A stretch of DNA of 64,000 nt from assembly GCF_047495875.1 (NCBI RefSeq), contig NC_092486.1, positions 6,011,815 through 6,075,814 of the forward strand, written 5' to 3'. Position numbers and translations under genes: made by a program. This DNA is from Pithys albifrons albifrons. Taxonomy: Eukaryota; Chordata; Aves; Passeriformes; Thamnophilidae. Numbering within the stretch: position 1 is the first letter of the stretch; every line of letters starts with the position of its first letter. Below are positions 25,232 through 37,070 of this stretch, in pieces. Below the pieces are notes generated by a model. The model made no database searches. It had not been told where the DNA came from and was given only the letters and a program-made list of their open reading frames with translations.

Positions 25232-26799
25232 ACTTTCAGGTGATGGATGCTCACAGGGAAAAACTGGATTTTCTTTAGTGTTGTGCTGACCTTCTTCAGC
25301 AAGCCCATGGGAAAGCAGCAGTAAAACCTACCCAGAGAACTGCAGGTGTCTACAGAAGATTGTGTTCCTCATTCTCATGTTAGGGTTTTTTGAAGGGCAA
25401 AGGTGCCTTTCGTGTGAGAGATGCAGAAGAATTCTGTGACATGATTGTTTAGAGTACTGAATATTTGTTACATACCACTGGGGAAAAAAAAATCAATTAT
25501 TGCTGGGGAGTAATCCCAAAGAAGCCAATCGTGTTATTTTAATGGATTAATGTAACACATTGTTTTTGTGACCATGATTTTTTATCCTCCTTTTTTTTCT
25601 AGCACTGCAGACTGGGGGGATGCCATCAAATCAACCAAGTGATATGGCTGCTGCTGAGAGAACAATCAAGCCCTTTGCGATGCCCCATTTCTCCTTCCAA
25701 AACTGTACAGGGGACACATAAGAGTCTCACATGTCTCAGACAAATACTGAGATGTGTAGTGTGTCATGTCATTAAATTATTTAGCAAAAACTCTTTCATC
25801 ACTGGTGCCCTGTGATGTAATTGTAGTTTCCAAACAATACACCGTTAACATCTGAATATGTAACACACATGAAGATTGAAATACTGCTTTAATCTGCATA
25901 ATGAAATCCACCAGAGCGGTGTTCAAATGTTTCTGCAGCCCAAAACCAGCCAGAGAAAAGCTGTCAGAATTGCTGTGATTTGGAGAGAAGCAGGCAAAGG
26001 ACAGACTCGCCAACCCTGACTGCATCCAACTGAAGCTACAGAGGGAATTTAAAATACATAGCATACAATTATGCAGATGTGATTTTAATGAGGGCTTCCC
26101 AAGCACATTTATTTTCAGATTTTGCAAGGTTAAAATCTAAGAAAATGGCCTTCATACAGACTCAGTTCACTTGGGCCAGTGGCATCCTATTCTGTTCCAT
26201 GGTTGCCATGACACAACAGACCAGTTAACACCTGGATTCTCATTGCTGCCAATCTGAATTGAATTCAAATTTATAATACCCTACCAGCAAACCACTGCAG
26301 AGAATAACTGGCATTGCTTAACACTAACAGGAAAAAAATCAAATTACTGTTTAGTACGTTCTAATTCCGTGGGGAAAACACATAAGGATGGATACATCTG
26401 ACATCCATTTTAGTAATCAGACTATTTTAGTAGATAAACCAGTCAAGAAAACAGCAGGGGTTTAATAAAGTATACATTATGTAGAACAGTTACAGAGTAT
26501 TGCCACAGACTGGTCCCTCTGATAGTGAGCAGTAGGAAACGTTGTTCAGCTGGAACAAAATCTTGCAATGCAGTATTTAAGTGAGTAATAAATTTCATGG
26601 TGAGTTAGCCTGTAGGTTATAGTCTGCAAAGCAGTTCTCGAAAAAGTCAGGGAATGTCTGATATATTTCCTTTTTCCACCCAACCTTTCAATACCACATT
26701 TACCAGTGAAGGATCTTAAAATCATAAAGAGTTTCATAATCTTCCTCCTATATAAGGAATCATTCATATACATTGCAGACAGAGCTACAGTCCAGATTT
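25232..26799. other. AT-rich noncoding stretch
   Basis: The 116-codon minus frame at 25,777-26,127 has no recognisable domain or supporting splice sites and is treated as chance. The DNA at 26,040-26,110 is rich in AATTTAAA and ATTATGCAGATG words. Confidence 0.4.
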
Positions 26800-26895
26800 T
26801 ATGACTTAGTCAAGTGAAACCAGAGTCAGGATCTGAGCCTGTATGTGCAGAGCTCCTCTGACTTTGTTTGAACAACTCCTGTTCTATGCACTTAG
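26800..26895 (-). repeat. MIR-like SINE fragment (weak)
   Basis: ATGACTTAGTCAAGTGAAAC, then GAGTCAGGATCTGAGCC and GAGCTCCTCTGACTTTG, recalls the reverse complement of the MIR 3' half. In that half a TGACTTGCCCAAGGTCAC block is followed by GGGATTCGAACCC and TCTCCTGACT. Divergence is high. Confidence 0.45.
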
Positions 26896-28784
26896 ACTTA
26901 AATGCCCCAATTGATGCATTTCAAGAGGATAAAAATACAAAAATACATCAAACATTGTCTTCTGACCATTACACACCCCTGCCTGAAAGTCCATTTCAAT
27001 ATTAGACACCTTTTTACCTACCAAAGGACTCACAGAGTCCTCACACCTGTGAAAATACTGAACAAGTGATAGACAGTCTAGATAATTTATAGCTAAGACA
27101 CTTGTGGAAACAAGATGCTTTCAACTCCCAAGTGGCCAACTGGCCCCTGGCTGAAAGTTTTAATAATCTGGTGCTAATCCAGAAGCCCCTAAAGATGATG
27201 AATATCCTTTCATCAGCATCAGCTAGTGCTGGATCAGTCCCTATGAACTCAAGTACTAACAGATGCACAAAGTATTTGTAAGGGATGGAACAAAGAGGAG
27301 CCGCTCTGCCTCTGACATCTCACTTTATATTTTGGGATTTACACTTTTGTCTGTGCATTTTGGAAACTGCACCCTGTAATTATTGAGCCTCATAAAATAT
27401 ATATTGTATATAGTAACATGTTGGCTACGGTGTTTTCTTCCAAAATAACTTGTAGGCACTGTATTTTCCACTGGATATTTGCCCATGGCAGTAATAAAGG
27501 TGTCACACAGGGTGTGACTGACCACTTTGCATCCCTGTAGTCTGCTTTTCTTTTGGTGTTTTAACAGTGTGCAGCTTCATGCCATCATCAATGGGATCAA
27601 TAGTGATAATAACACTTCAAGACAGCTTTTTAAAACTTTTTTCTTGAATATGTTTCTTTAAAAGAGATATGTCCCTAGGTGTGATACTTGTTTTTTCCTG
27701 AGCAGATGTAAAGTACCAGAAAGGAAGACATTGTGTATGAACCACAGAGATGTGAAGATAAAAAGAAAAGACCTTTTTTTAGTAATAATGAAAAGGACTA
27801 CAAATATGTGAGAAAATTTACAGAATAACCTGGATGCTAGAATTTAGGAGAGCCCTACATATTTCACACTTCTCATTGAAGAGAGACAATTATAAAGCAA
27901 GAGAGCCAAGGTGCTGTGGAAATGGGCCTTAAACTGCTTGTTTTACATGTATTAAAACTTCTATGAAAAAAGAAAACTCTTGAGTTGAGACATTCTAAAA
28001 AAGAGACTATTTACCTCAAAACATTTGCATTATATCACATTTAATTATTATCTACATTCCTGTTTGAAAGTGTCCTCTAAGCCCTTGGAGAAAATAAGTG
28101 GAGTTTCTCCAAAGTGGAGCTGCTTTTAATAAAAGAAATTCTTCTGTGCAATAAGAAAGATCACAAATATTTATAATTAGCATGTTGCACTGCAATAATT
28201 AAACACTGAAATTTCCAATCCACAGAGCCTAAACTGCTTCCACATTGTATTACAGATCTGCCTCAGGAGTGGAGCTGCTGGGAAAACAGTTCTGCTTTAT
28301 GAAAAAGTAAATGTTATAAGAGGTGTTATTTCTCCCTATCCACTGCCCATGCTCAGCACAGGGACTGAGGGCTGGCTGGTGGGGATGGGACAAATGACTG
28401 CTGTAAATGAGACCGAGCTGTGCTGAGGGGGTGAAAAGGCTGGGTTGGCCACCAGTAAAGTAGATTCTTTCTTACACACTTAGGGACGGGTCTGTGCAAT
28501 CATTCACTGTGCCTCCCAACATACATCCCATTCAGTGATGCTATGATTTTATCCAGCCACACCATCAACTTGTCCTTACTGCTCAATTAAACTTCATTGA
28601 AGTAGGTCTTTTCCAGGAGCCTTCACCTCGGTCAGGGTATCACAGAAGTGACACTGAGACCATGAGGAAGCCAGTTATGAGGAAAAGTGCCTCCACTTGA
28701 CATCTCTTCACAATTTATTTGTTGTTTATCTTTCAGCACAATGTAAAATGATTTGGCAGCAGCTCAGATGCTCTTTGTCTTGAT
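26896..28784. other. AT-rich noncoding stretch
   Basis: No exon, RNA gene or confident repeat. Around 28,020-28,210 there are runs of ATTTGCATTATATCACA- and TTTAATTATTA-type words. Confidence 0.4.
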
Positions 28785-28888
28785 GTATTAGCCCAAACCA
28801 TATATATACCATAGTTTATATGTAAAAATATACATATGCATATATATATGTGTGTGTGTATTAGTCCAAACTACATATAAACCATATA
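28785..28888 (+). repeat. (AT)n/(GT)n microsatellite flanked by a 30-bp direct repeat
   Basis: GTATTAGCCCAAACCATATA at 28,785 recurs as GTATTAGTCCAAACTACATA at 28,858. Between them lies an AT-rich tract ending in ATATATATGTGTGTGTGT. The arrangement suggests local duplication by slippage or unequal exchange around the microsatellite. Confidence 0.65.
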
Positions 28889-30130
28889 ATGTCAAAAAAC
28901 AACTGTTTTAAATGGAGGGTTCTAAGCAACACACCTTTCCCCCCCACAATGAAGCGGATAACAAAATTCTATTTCAAGAGCTGATGGCAAAAAAACATCT
29001 CAACAGGGACATAATTGTATTTTCTATTAATCAGATGGCAGGGGGAAGGACCAATTGACCTCGGTGTGTAAGGAAAAGGAGCCACTAATATAAATTTCAG
29101 GTTTAAAAACCTTCTTTCTTATATAAGATTAAGTTCAGGGAAATGATGCTAATTTCTAGTTCTCTCATATTCCCCATCAAATCTGATATTTTTAAATAGA
29201 AACTGAACTAAACAATTTCAAATGTCAAAATGTTTGCTTTGTGGTATTAGTGTATTGATTCTTCCATCCTCTGACACAGGAAGAACACAATGTCATTGCT
29301 GGAGTGGAAAATTACACTTCTGATTACTTTAAATGTCAATATGGTCAAAATGCTCCATCTGCTCTCACATCAAACAGAGACATGATATTCCTTTCCCGTG
29401 CCTCAGGAACAGAGTACTTACAAGGTGAGGGAAAATACTGTCTTTAAGGCCATGCAGTTAAGAAAAACATCTTAAACATGAAAGCCTGAAGAAGCAGCTC
29501 TGAATTTTGCTGTCATTATTTGTTCTCTGCAACAGGCTGTGCTGAGCTTGAGCAAAAATCCTTGAAGTGCAGAACGGACAAACTCAATACAAAATTGTGT
29601 TAACCAATGGGACAACCTAAGAGAAAGGGTTAGCTCGAACTTGCAGATAGGAGTGTTAGAAGGGAAAGAGATCCAAGTCTTTACTGCCTTTGGACAGAGG
29701 GAAACAGAGCGCCAAAGGACAGGAAAAATCCAGCTGCATCAATAAGAAGATGGGTTGTAGGTACCAAAACCCATCATAGCTATTGACACTATGATATTTA
29801 GTACAAAGGTATTAATTTTTATTTTCAGGGTCAACTTTGAACATAGATCTCCCTTGAAACTCCATTAGGGTGCTACAAGATGTAGTGAATCTGCAAAATA
29901 TCCATGATAGAGTTAGTGCTGTGTTGTGGGAATGGCAGATAATTCCATTTGCAGTTCACTTTCTTGCCATTTCTAAAACTGTTATTGTAGAGTTCTAATC
30001 TCTATTTTCCACAGCACAGCAGAAAGGCTCCAGCACAGCTTCTCAATAAGCTGAGCTGCTTCCCACAGCTCTGCTGGAATTTATTTCTTCCTCTCAAAAA
30101 GACACTTTTCAGTTTCAAACAAAAATGGGT
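28889..30130. other. AT-rich noncoding stretch
   Basis: Unique sequence with a short C-run near 28,940. No feature was supported. Confidence 0.4.
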
Positions 30131-30325
30131 TTGTCAACTGGATGGATTTGATAGTTAGATAAATGTGTTTTATCAACCGAATGGATTAGGCTATTTGCAT
30201 TTTGTCACCACAATATCATTCTATCCTGCCAATAACACATATTTCATCAAAGCTTTAGGCCACCGTGCTAACACGGTGTGTTTTGTCAACAGCCTAAATC
30301 CATCCTGTCAACAAAATCCATTCGG
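30131..30325. repeat. Inverted-repeat segment, possible old MITE
   Basis: CCGAATGGATT at 30,177-30,187 is the exact reverse complement of AATCCATTCGG at 30,315-30,325. CTGGATGGATTT near 30,139-30,149 pairs imperfectly with AAATCCATCCTG near 30,296-30,307. A 7-bp stem with a 4-nt loop (CACCGTG / CACGGTG, 30,261-30,278) lies in the middle. Several TTTGTCAAC/TGTCAAC words repeat across the segment. The nested symmetry recalls a palindromic miniature inverted-repeat element. The 76-codon frame at 30,165-30,395 runs through it and is not a gene. No target-site duplication was confirmed. Confidence 0.45.
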
Positions 30326-33300
30326 AAGGAAAATAACTCAATCTCTTCTGTCAACATCAGGAGGAAAATCTTGGTGGTTAGTGCATGGAAAATAAAAACA
30401 AAGCCCACAGTTTAAAGTCCATGTTTTCAGACCAATATAAGAAAACCACAAAGTATCCATGAACTTAGCACAGGTAAATTAAAACAGTGAGAAAATTAAA
30501 TAATGCATTAACATTTCCTGGGGTGACAATTACAAGAATTCATAGGAGACTGAGGCCCAGAAAGCTGATTTTTCTTGCTGACAGAAGCAGTAAAAACGTT
30601 AACAAAATCGTATTGTGGGCTTCTGGAACTTGCAAATTAAATGGACTGATCCAACTGTTTCACTCAGTCATGGTATTTCCATTCCACGCTTTCCTGCAGT
30701 CCCTCTGTGAGGCCTTTCCTTCTCCCTTTTACTTCTCCATAATATAACATTCATTTCCAAAGTTTATTAAATAATAGCAAAGCAAGATTGCAGATAGTAA
30801 AGTCTGATACCTCCAACTTCTTTCCTTGCCCACAAATGTGTTGTGGATATCGGCAGTCATTTTCATTTCATACCCTAAGTCAATAAAGATGGATTGTATC
30901 ATATAATAAAAGTCAGGTGTACTTTAAAAAGCTTTAGGAGCTCTGGATGCCTACCTTGGGAAGCTGCAAAAGAGCCTCAGGTTTTCCTGAGGTCTCAGCA
31001 ACATCCTACTTTCAGAAAAGATGGGATTTTTTCCAATACTCTCAAGTTGAGCACAAAAAATCAAGCACCTTTTATAAAATTATATTCCTTTTTTATGGAG
31101 TTTGTAGTAAGGCCCAGCATTATATCACATGCACTTCTTGGGAAGGATGCAGCAAAGACATGAGTGCTGAAAGGAATTCCATATTCCATTCAGGTTGGAT
31201 TATTAGCAGGATAATCAGGTTTTAGGTACATTTAAAGCTGTATCCTGTATGCAAAATAGCTATTTAATGTATTTTTGTAGTAACTCTCCTAATTTTTTTA
31301 TTTTTGCCTTTCAATCCTCAGCTTATTTTAAAAGACAGTGAAAATCTGAATTTTATTTTAAAATTAGATGTTTTTTCTCTTCTCTGCAAGGGAAGATTAA
31401 CCAGTGTGGACCCTAAAGCCCTAAATGTCAAAAGGCAAAAGAATTAATAAAAATGTTTCTTGACTATACAGTTCTTTGACTTAAATGAAGTGCTTGATTT
31501 TGTAACTCTCAGAGCTGATAACTTTGGAATAACCTTAAGCAGGGGAAGGTGAGAGAGGAGATGGAAGATACTTAATAATCAGAAGCAGATGAAAATCTAA
31601 CAAATAATGTATTTTTCAATATCTAAACTGAATATGCAAATAGATAATTCTGGGGCCATTGCAGAGCAAGTTGCATTCTGTCTCTTAGCCTGTCCCAACT
31701 CTTGATAACACTACAAATAAAAAGATAAAAGTACATGTTGTGAAAGATGCTTTTGAGCGCCGCAGACTAAATTAGAAATTCATCTTGAGCAACAAGATGT
31801 CACATAGATCACTCCCAGTTAAGGAAAGCCTTGCATCAACAAATTTGATCCGTTTCTTCAGCATTTCTCTACCTCAAGTGAAATTCCTGCTATTTTAAAA
31901 CTGGCTTCAGCCTCTTATTAAAAGGAGCCTTCCCTTCCTCCATCTGGTCTCTGCTAATTATCAGCCCTTTGAACTGCACTGTTTGGCCACGGATTATGAA
32001 GCAAAAGGATTCATTTTAATCACACAAAACAGAATAATAAAATGATCTCCATAGAGAATTGCACAGTGGGGTTTTTTCTGCATCTACAAAATGATCTTAA
32101 AGTGTTTAATGATTTACTGCTGTAGTTGCTTTGTCTTTCAAAGCTTTTTGATTTTGTTTAATATGCATGCTGTCTTCCAGACCCTTGATTACAACACTCA
32201 CCTTGATCATCTACAGCTTAGCAAGTTCTTCCCCAACTCTGCTTCGCAATATTTGGCAAACAGATAAAAACAAAAACTTCCTATTAATAGAAGGCTTGGA
32301 GATTGCATTGTGATCCTTGGAAATGGGATGCAACACCCTCATCAATAGCAAGACTAAGTTATTCAGAACAGGGATCATCTATTTTACCTGGGCAGAAATT
32401 CATAGCACTGCAGAAAAGTTGTCTCCATCTGATCAAAACAAATGGCTTCTCTGCCTGCCAAATTCCTACCTGGGTCACACAAACACTAATCCCTTGGCAC
32501 CTTTGGAGAGTGATTTCTACTCTCTCTCTCTCATTAAATTCTTCTCTATGTAGATTCCCTCATCCTCTGTAACATGTTAGAAGGGATATTGTTCTGATCA
32601 AACAGCTTCAGGAGTATCAGAGCTGACCTGGCTCTAGGAATGCAGAGCATTATTGCATGCAGTCAAAAGTGTCAGTCCCAAAGACAAAAGGAAAAGTTAA
32701 AAATCAGGGGTAATTCTAAGGAGAGTAGTGAGCTGTCACTAATATAACGCAGTGTCAGGGACAGAGGAAAAACAGAGAAAAAACATAGAAGGAGGTGGGG
32801 GTGAGTATATGTACATACCTATACCATCCTCTAATATATACAATCTACATACAATCCCATTTCTGAAAACAAGCAAATAGTTGCAGAGGTACCACGAAGA
32901 CACAGAACACTGTCACTCTGAGGAGCAGTGGAGGAGGGCTGGAACAGTTGAGCACTGGACAGTTCACTAATGGAACAAGGCACTAATTGAAACCCCAAGG
33001 AGATGGATAATCAGGCTCCACAGACACTGGCACTTTGACAGCCCAGCTGATGGTTGCTCTCTTCCAGTACAAAGGGACTGTCTCATTTCTCAGTTCCCCA
33101 CACTGATGGATCTCATCCCACTCAATTCCTAATCAGTCAAACTTCATTTTCACAGGCTTCTTTTCTAATAGGCACAGGTAGTTTGAAACTTTACTTAGTT
33201 CTGAAAAGACATCATTTCCATCATGAGCTGGGAAACAAACCCCACCATCCTTGCCCAGTCTTTAGCTCATATTTGCTTTCCTGACTGAAGACAACACAAA

Positions 33301-33569
33301 GACATCCTCAGCTTTTGGCACCTTGCAGCACTCTCTATATGCAGTACTTCAGAGGAACTCCAGGAATCAAGGGTTCAGCCCTGTGCTCACTGCCACCCTC
33401 TGATTTCAGGAGGATTTGAGTTGCATCTGAGGGAAGTGGAATTTTTATTTCTCCAGTGAGCAATTGGTTTTCATTCCACATTTATCCTACGGTCAAACTC
33501 CAGGTAGATTGTGAAACCTCTGGAATCACTTCTGAAATGCTGTGATTTACAAGCCATTAGAAATGGTTG
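30326..33569. other. AT-rich noncoding stretch
   Basis: Open frames are under 95 codons and often overlap in two plus frames (for example 30,894-31,225 and 32,303-32,572). No domain or splice pairing supports them. A short (CT)n tract lies at 32,519-32,532. A weak MIR-like word (GGAGACTGAGGCCCAGAAAG, about 30,546) was seen. Confidence 0.4.
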
Positions 33570-33760
33570 ACTACAGGAAAAGACACCAGGCTGTGAGCCA
33601 AGAAACCTCAGTTCAGTCACTGCCCTGCTGCTACTTTGGAAAGTCCTTTCATTCCCCTGTACCTACTGTTTTCTCTCCCAGACTTTATTACCTATTAAAT
33701 GCTTGGACTGTAAATTTCTCCAGGTCAGACATATGTGCACACAGCAACCTCTATAATGGA
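33570..33760 (+). repeat. MIR-like ancient SINE
   Basis: In order: GTGAGCCAAGAAACCTCAG, CAGTCACTGCC, TTTGGAAAGTCCTTTCATTC, CCTGTACCTACTGTTTTC, then TTATTACCTATTAAATGC and GGACTGTAAATTTCTCCAGG. This follows the tRNA-derived SINE layout of MIR: a core with a 'CCTTGGGCAAGTCAC' analogue, a 'CCTCAGTTTCC' analogue, then a 'GATTGTAAGCTC' analogue. The 150-codon plus frame at 33,542-33,994 is largely this element plus flank. It is the longest frame in the AT-rich part, but nothing else supports it as a protein. Confidence 0.6.
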
Positions 33761-34559
33761 GTGTTTGTCTCATTTGGTCCCTCTCTGGACTGTAACAATC
33801 TTCAAAGTAGAACTGCAAATCCTGCCCCCCATCATATTTCCACAATATTTAGAATGAAAAGCCCCACAAAAGAGCATATGCATATTCGTCACGGCCAGAA
33901 CAAGTTGATTATTTTACTTTCAAGAACTGACTTCCAGCATTTCTCCTGCAGGATTTCTCTATTTGCATTTTTATTAAAACCTTATCAGGTCTAATGCCTC
34001 CATTTGTCATGGTACAATTATGTGAAACTGGAGATTAGGCAGGGGCTTACACATCCCATTTTTCAGGTATTTTATCATGCTCTTGTAGTGTTGGCATTTA
34101 TCAAGTCAACACCAAATGGTCTTCTCCACCATCATATGTACTAATGGTTCCTTTGCTCCTACTGCCCGATCCCTTGGTTTTCCCATTGACTCTTCCCTGA
34201 CAAACTGCCCCTCATTAATATCAGAACTGCCATTAGACAGTCAGCCCTGTGCTTTGAACCAGGTATTCGCAGGAGGGCTGGGTGGAATAGATGCCGATTA
34301 GAAGTGAACTCGAATAGGAAACCACCAGATAAGGAACCCAAAGAATCACTCAGCCTTTAATCCTAGCAATTTAAAATACAGAAACAGCAGGCATATTATT
34401 AATGGAAGCTTTCTCCACAAGGGCAAAGGATATCCTGTGCCCCTGCAAAATGCAGAGCATTCAAAGCCCTGAATCACCCCAGCTTAGTCAAACACCTCTT
34501 CTCTAGGGGAAAAAAAAAAAGCTCCGTGATGCTCTTTGCTCTCTGGAAACAAAACATTG
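33761..34559. other. Noncoding, nothing recognised
   Basis: Unique sequence without a supportable exon or repeat. An A-run lies at about 34,508-34,519. Confidence 0.4.
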
Positions 34560-34720
34560 TGTCTGTAATGCTCTCCCGGAGGAAGGATTTGGCACCATAA
34601 ATTCATCGATTAATTGGGATACCGAAACAGAGCTTTGAAATTGTCACTGCTTTCTATTAAATGCATTTCAGCATTGCTTGTCAGATACTAAATTAAAAGC
34701 CCTTTAATTTAAGCACAACA
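34560..34720. promoter_or_regulatory. Candidate conserved noncoding element
   Basis: A compact block with homeodomain-like words: ATTCATCGATTAATTGGG, TTAAATGCATTTCAGC, AATTAAAAGCCC and TTTAATTTAAGC. There is no repeat signature or coding potential. The call rests on word content only. Confidence 0.3.
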
Positions 34721-34997
34721 GAGGTAGTACCTAAGCTGTCTTCACTCCAGTTCCCAAGGCATCACTAAACTTAAGAGGTTATTTCAGCCTTTGCAGGCCC
34801 TTCCATCACTTTTGACCTCTCTGAAGACACTCCAGTAATTCCCAATCCTTGAAGAAGTGCAAGGAAAGCATACTCAGCACTAGTGTCAAGCTCCTACTGT
34901 AAATCCTAATGTAATTTTTAAACTGCTCCTGCATTTGCGCCAGTATGAAGCACATGTGTGAGCTGCAGACATCAGACACAAACCCACATGTTAATGG

Positions 34998-35048
34998 TTG
35001 CACTCTATGATCTTAAAGGTCTTTTCCAACCTAAATTGTTTTGTGACA
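34998..35048 (+). mobile_element. CR1 extreme 3'-end fragment
   Basis: CACTCTATGATCTTAAAGGT followed by CTTTTCCAACCTAAATTG and TTTTGTGA matches the last part of the CR1 3' untranslated region in plus orientation. It lies immediately upstream of a second CR1 3' fragment in the same orientation, so the two are separate insertions or a duplicated tail. Confidence 0.75.
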
Positions 35049-35059
35049 AAAATATTCCT

Positions 35060-35240
35060 GTGTGATTGTACAGACAAGCTGTGGCTGCTCCATCCCTGGA
35101 AGTGTCCAAGGCCAGGTTGGATGGGGCTTGGAGCAACCTGGGCTGGTGGAAGGTGTCCCTGCCCATGCAGGGGGTGCAATGGGTTGGTCTTTGATGTCCC
35201 TAACCCAAACCCCTCCATGATTCTATGATTCCCATGACAC
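35060..35240 (+). mobile_element. CR1 LINE 3' end with terminal octamers
   Basis: This is the clearest CR1 in the window. In plus orientation it reads AGCTGTGGCTGCTCCATCCC, GTGTCCAAGGCCAGGTTGG, GGGGCTTGGAGCAACCTGGG, GGAAGGTGTCCCTGCCCATG, then CTAACCCAAACCCCTCCATG and ends in two ATTCTATGATTC-like octamer repeats. Those repeats are the hallmark of CR1 termini. The 144-codon minus frame at 34,991-35,425 and the 76-codon plus frame here are read-through of the element. Confidence 0.92.
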
Positions 35241-36879
35241 ACTTTTAAGATAAGGCTCCTTCCTCTGGAGGAAGAATTGTGATGGCATGTGACTGTGCCA
35301 TCATTTTGTTTCAGCAATAAATGCAAAGAAACTCCTTGCCGACAATCTCTCTGCTCTGCAAGGGGCAGACAAACAGAGCAGCCCAATGCCATCAGCCCTG
35401 GAAAAAAGATGTCTGATTGCTCCAAGTGCCTTTGAAAATTTACTTATCAGGATAGAAGATAAGACAGTGGCCAAGCATCATCAACATGGAAACTTATGTC
35501 CAAGCTGAGGCCCTTTTCCTGAGGGTTCATGTTATTAACCTCAAAACAATTCCAAACCAAGTGTAATAACAGTAAGTCTTAACACTCAGTGAAGTCAATG
35601 GGAAAGCTTGAAATGAAATTAAGGGATGAGCTGAGTGGGCCCAATTCCCTTTTTAGTCTGAAGTGACTCCATTAAACTCAGACGAGCAATTCCCAGGTGA
35701 ACGAGAAACTGTCTTTATCCAAGACCTGCCTGCCCTGCACAGAGCCTTGTCAAAAGGAGATGAAATAAGGGCTGGCAGCAGCTGTCTTGCCTGGGAGCTT
35801 TACTGCCTTGCTCTTGGTTCAGAGAGCAAAGATCCGTATTACCAGTACCTGGAAATGGCTCAACAGAGTAAATATTTCAAAGTGGACCTTGGCAGATAGA
35901 TAGCATAATTTTTATTCCTGAATTGTCCAGGGAAGGAGACACCTCTCACCTGAGCTATCACCTGAGCTTAATGAAAGATTGAAGTGGAGAGGAAAAAACC
36001 AGGAATGTGTGGATCTAAATTTTTAAGTGTCCATTTGTCTTCCCAGTGAAACACGTTACAGGTGCTGGGCAGAGTCACAGAACAACACAGCAAAATGGCA
36101 GACAGCCGCCTCCTCCCTTACTTACTTTCAGCTCAGAAAGCATCTATTAATTCCATGCAGTGGATTTCCTGTATGGAGAAGAGATGCAAATTCCAAATGA
36201 TCCAACTGGAGAACAACATCTGGGTGACATCTCTCCTGCCTTCCCATTTCAGTTCCAAATATGTTGCTATTGTAATTTATTAGTCATGGATTAATCCACA
36301 TTCCCTTCTACTGGAAAGTAGTTTTCCTAAGTCCTGCTCCTAAGCCAATCCTCAAGTTCTACAAAGTTACTTTCTATGTGAGCAAATGCTATTGCACCCA
36401 CCCCCCCCTAAAAAAAATCACAAAAAAAATCAGTGAGGCAGAGTCAGCTGATGGTGCTCTGAAGCAAACAGTGGCTCAATCACTGGGAAAAAAGCCTCAC
36501 TTGGCACAAAATATTAAAAGCAGCAAAGCCAGTTTTCAGCAGCACAAAGGAAAAGAGGCTTAGCAGTGCAAAAATTACACTTCCAGCACCATAAAAGCTG
36601 GGCAAATAATGGAAAAATTTATGCAAGCCCAAAGTAATTTGGTGATGGATGGGGAGGATTAAGCTCTCTTGAATAAGTTATCCTCTGCAGAATGTATTTT
36701 GGCCTGACCATGCTGCTTGACAGGAAATGGACAGATTAACTGGCTAAAGTTTGAATATTGTATTGTTTCCCAGTGCTGTCAACCACCCAGTAGCACACAC
36801 GCAAAAACAGTAATTATTTTAGCTCTGAACTAGATTGCTGAAAATTCCTCCCCCTTCCTTAAAAACCTTTATCTTTCCA
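35241..36879. other. Noncoding, nothing recognised
   Basis: Open frames of 61-78 codons (35,663-35,899; 36,062-36,283; 36,378-36,563) have no recognisable domain. A C-run followed by an A-run lies at about 36,402-36,432. Confidence 0.4.
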
Positions 36880-37070
36880 AATGAACACAATAAAACTAAT
36901 CTGCATCAAGACCTAAAATGGATTTATTAAAGTGTATTAAATCCTCACAAACACTGTTTAATGCAGTTTAATATCCTTCATAAATGTAATATGATACATT
37001 GACTGAGACTAATCTGAATCTGGATAAGAATTAACAATGTGCTTTAATTAGTCCAGTCTAAGTGAAAAAT
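36880..37070. promoter_or_regulatory. Candidate conserved noncoding element
   Basis: Dense ATTTATTAAAG, GTATTAAATCC, GCAGTTTAATATCC and GCTTTAATTAGTCC words without repeat signatures or coding potential. The call is inferred from texture only. Confidence 0.25.

Noticed and set aside
33542..33994. 150-codon frame, the longest in the AT-rich part
   Set aside because: Much of it overlaps a MIR-like SINE, and there is no domain or splice support.
34991..35425. 144-codon minus-strand frame
   Set aside because: It reads the antisense of two CR1 3' ends plus flank.
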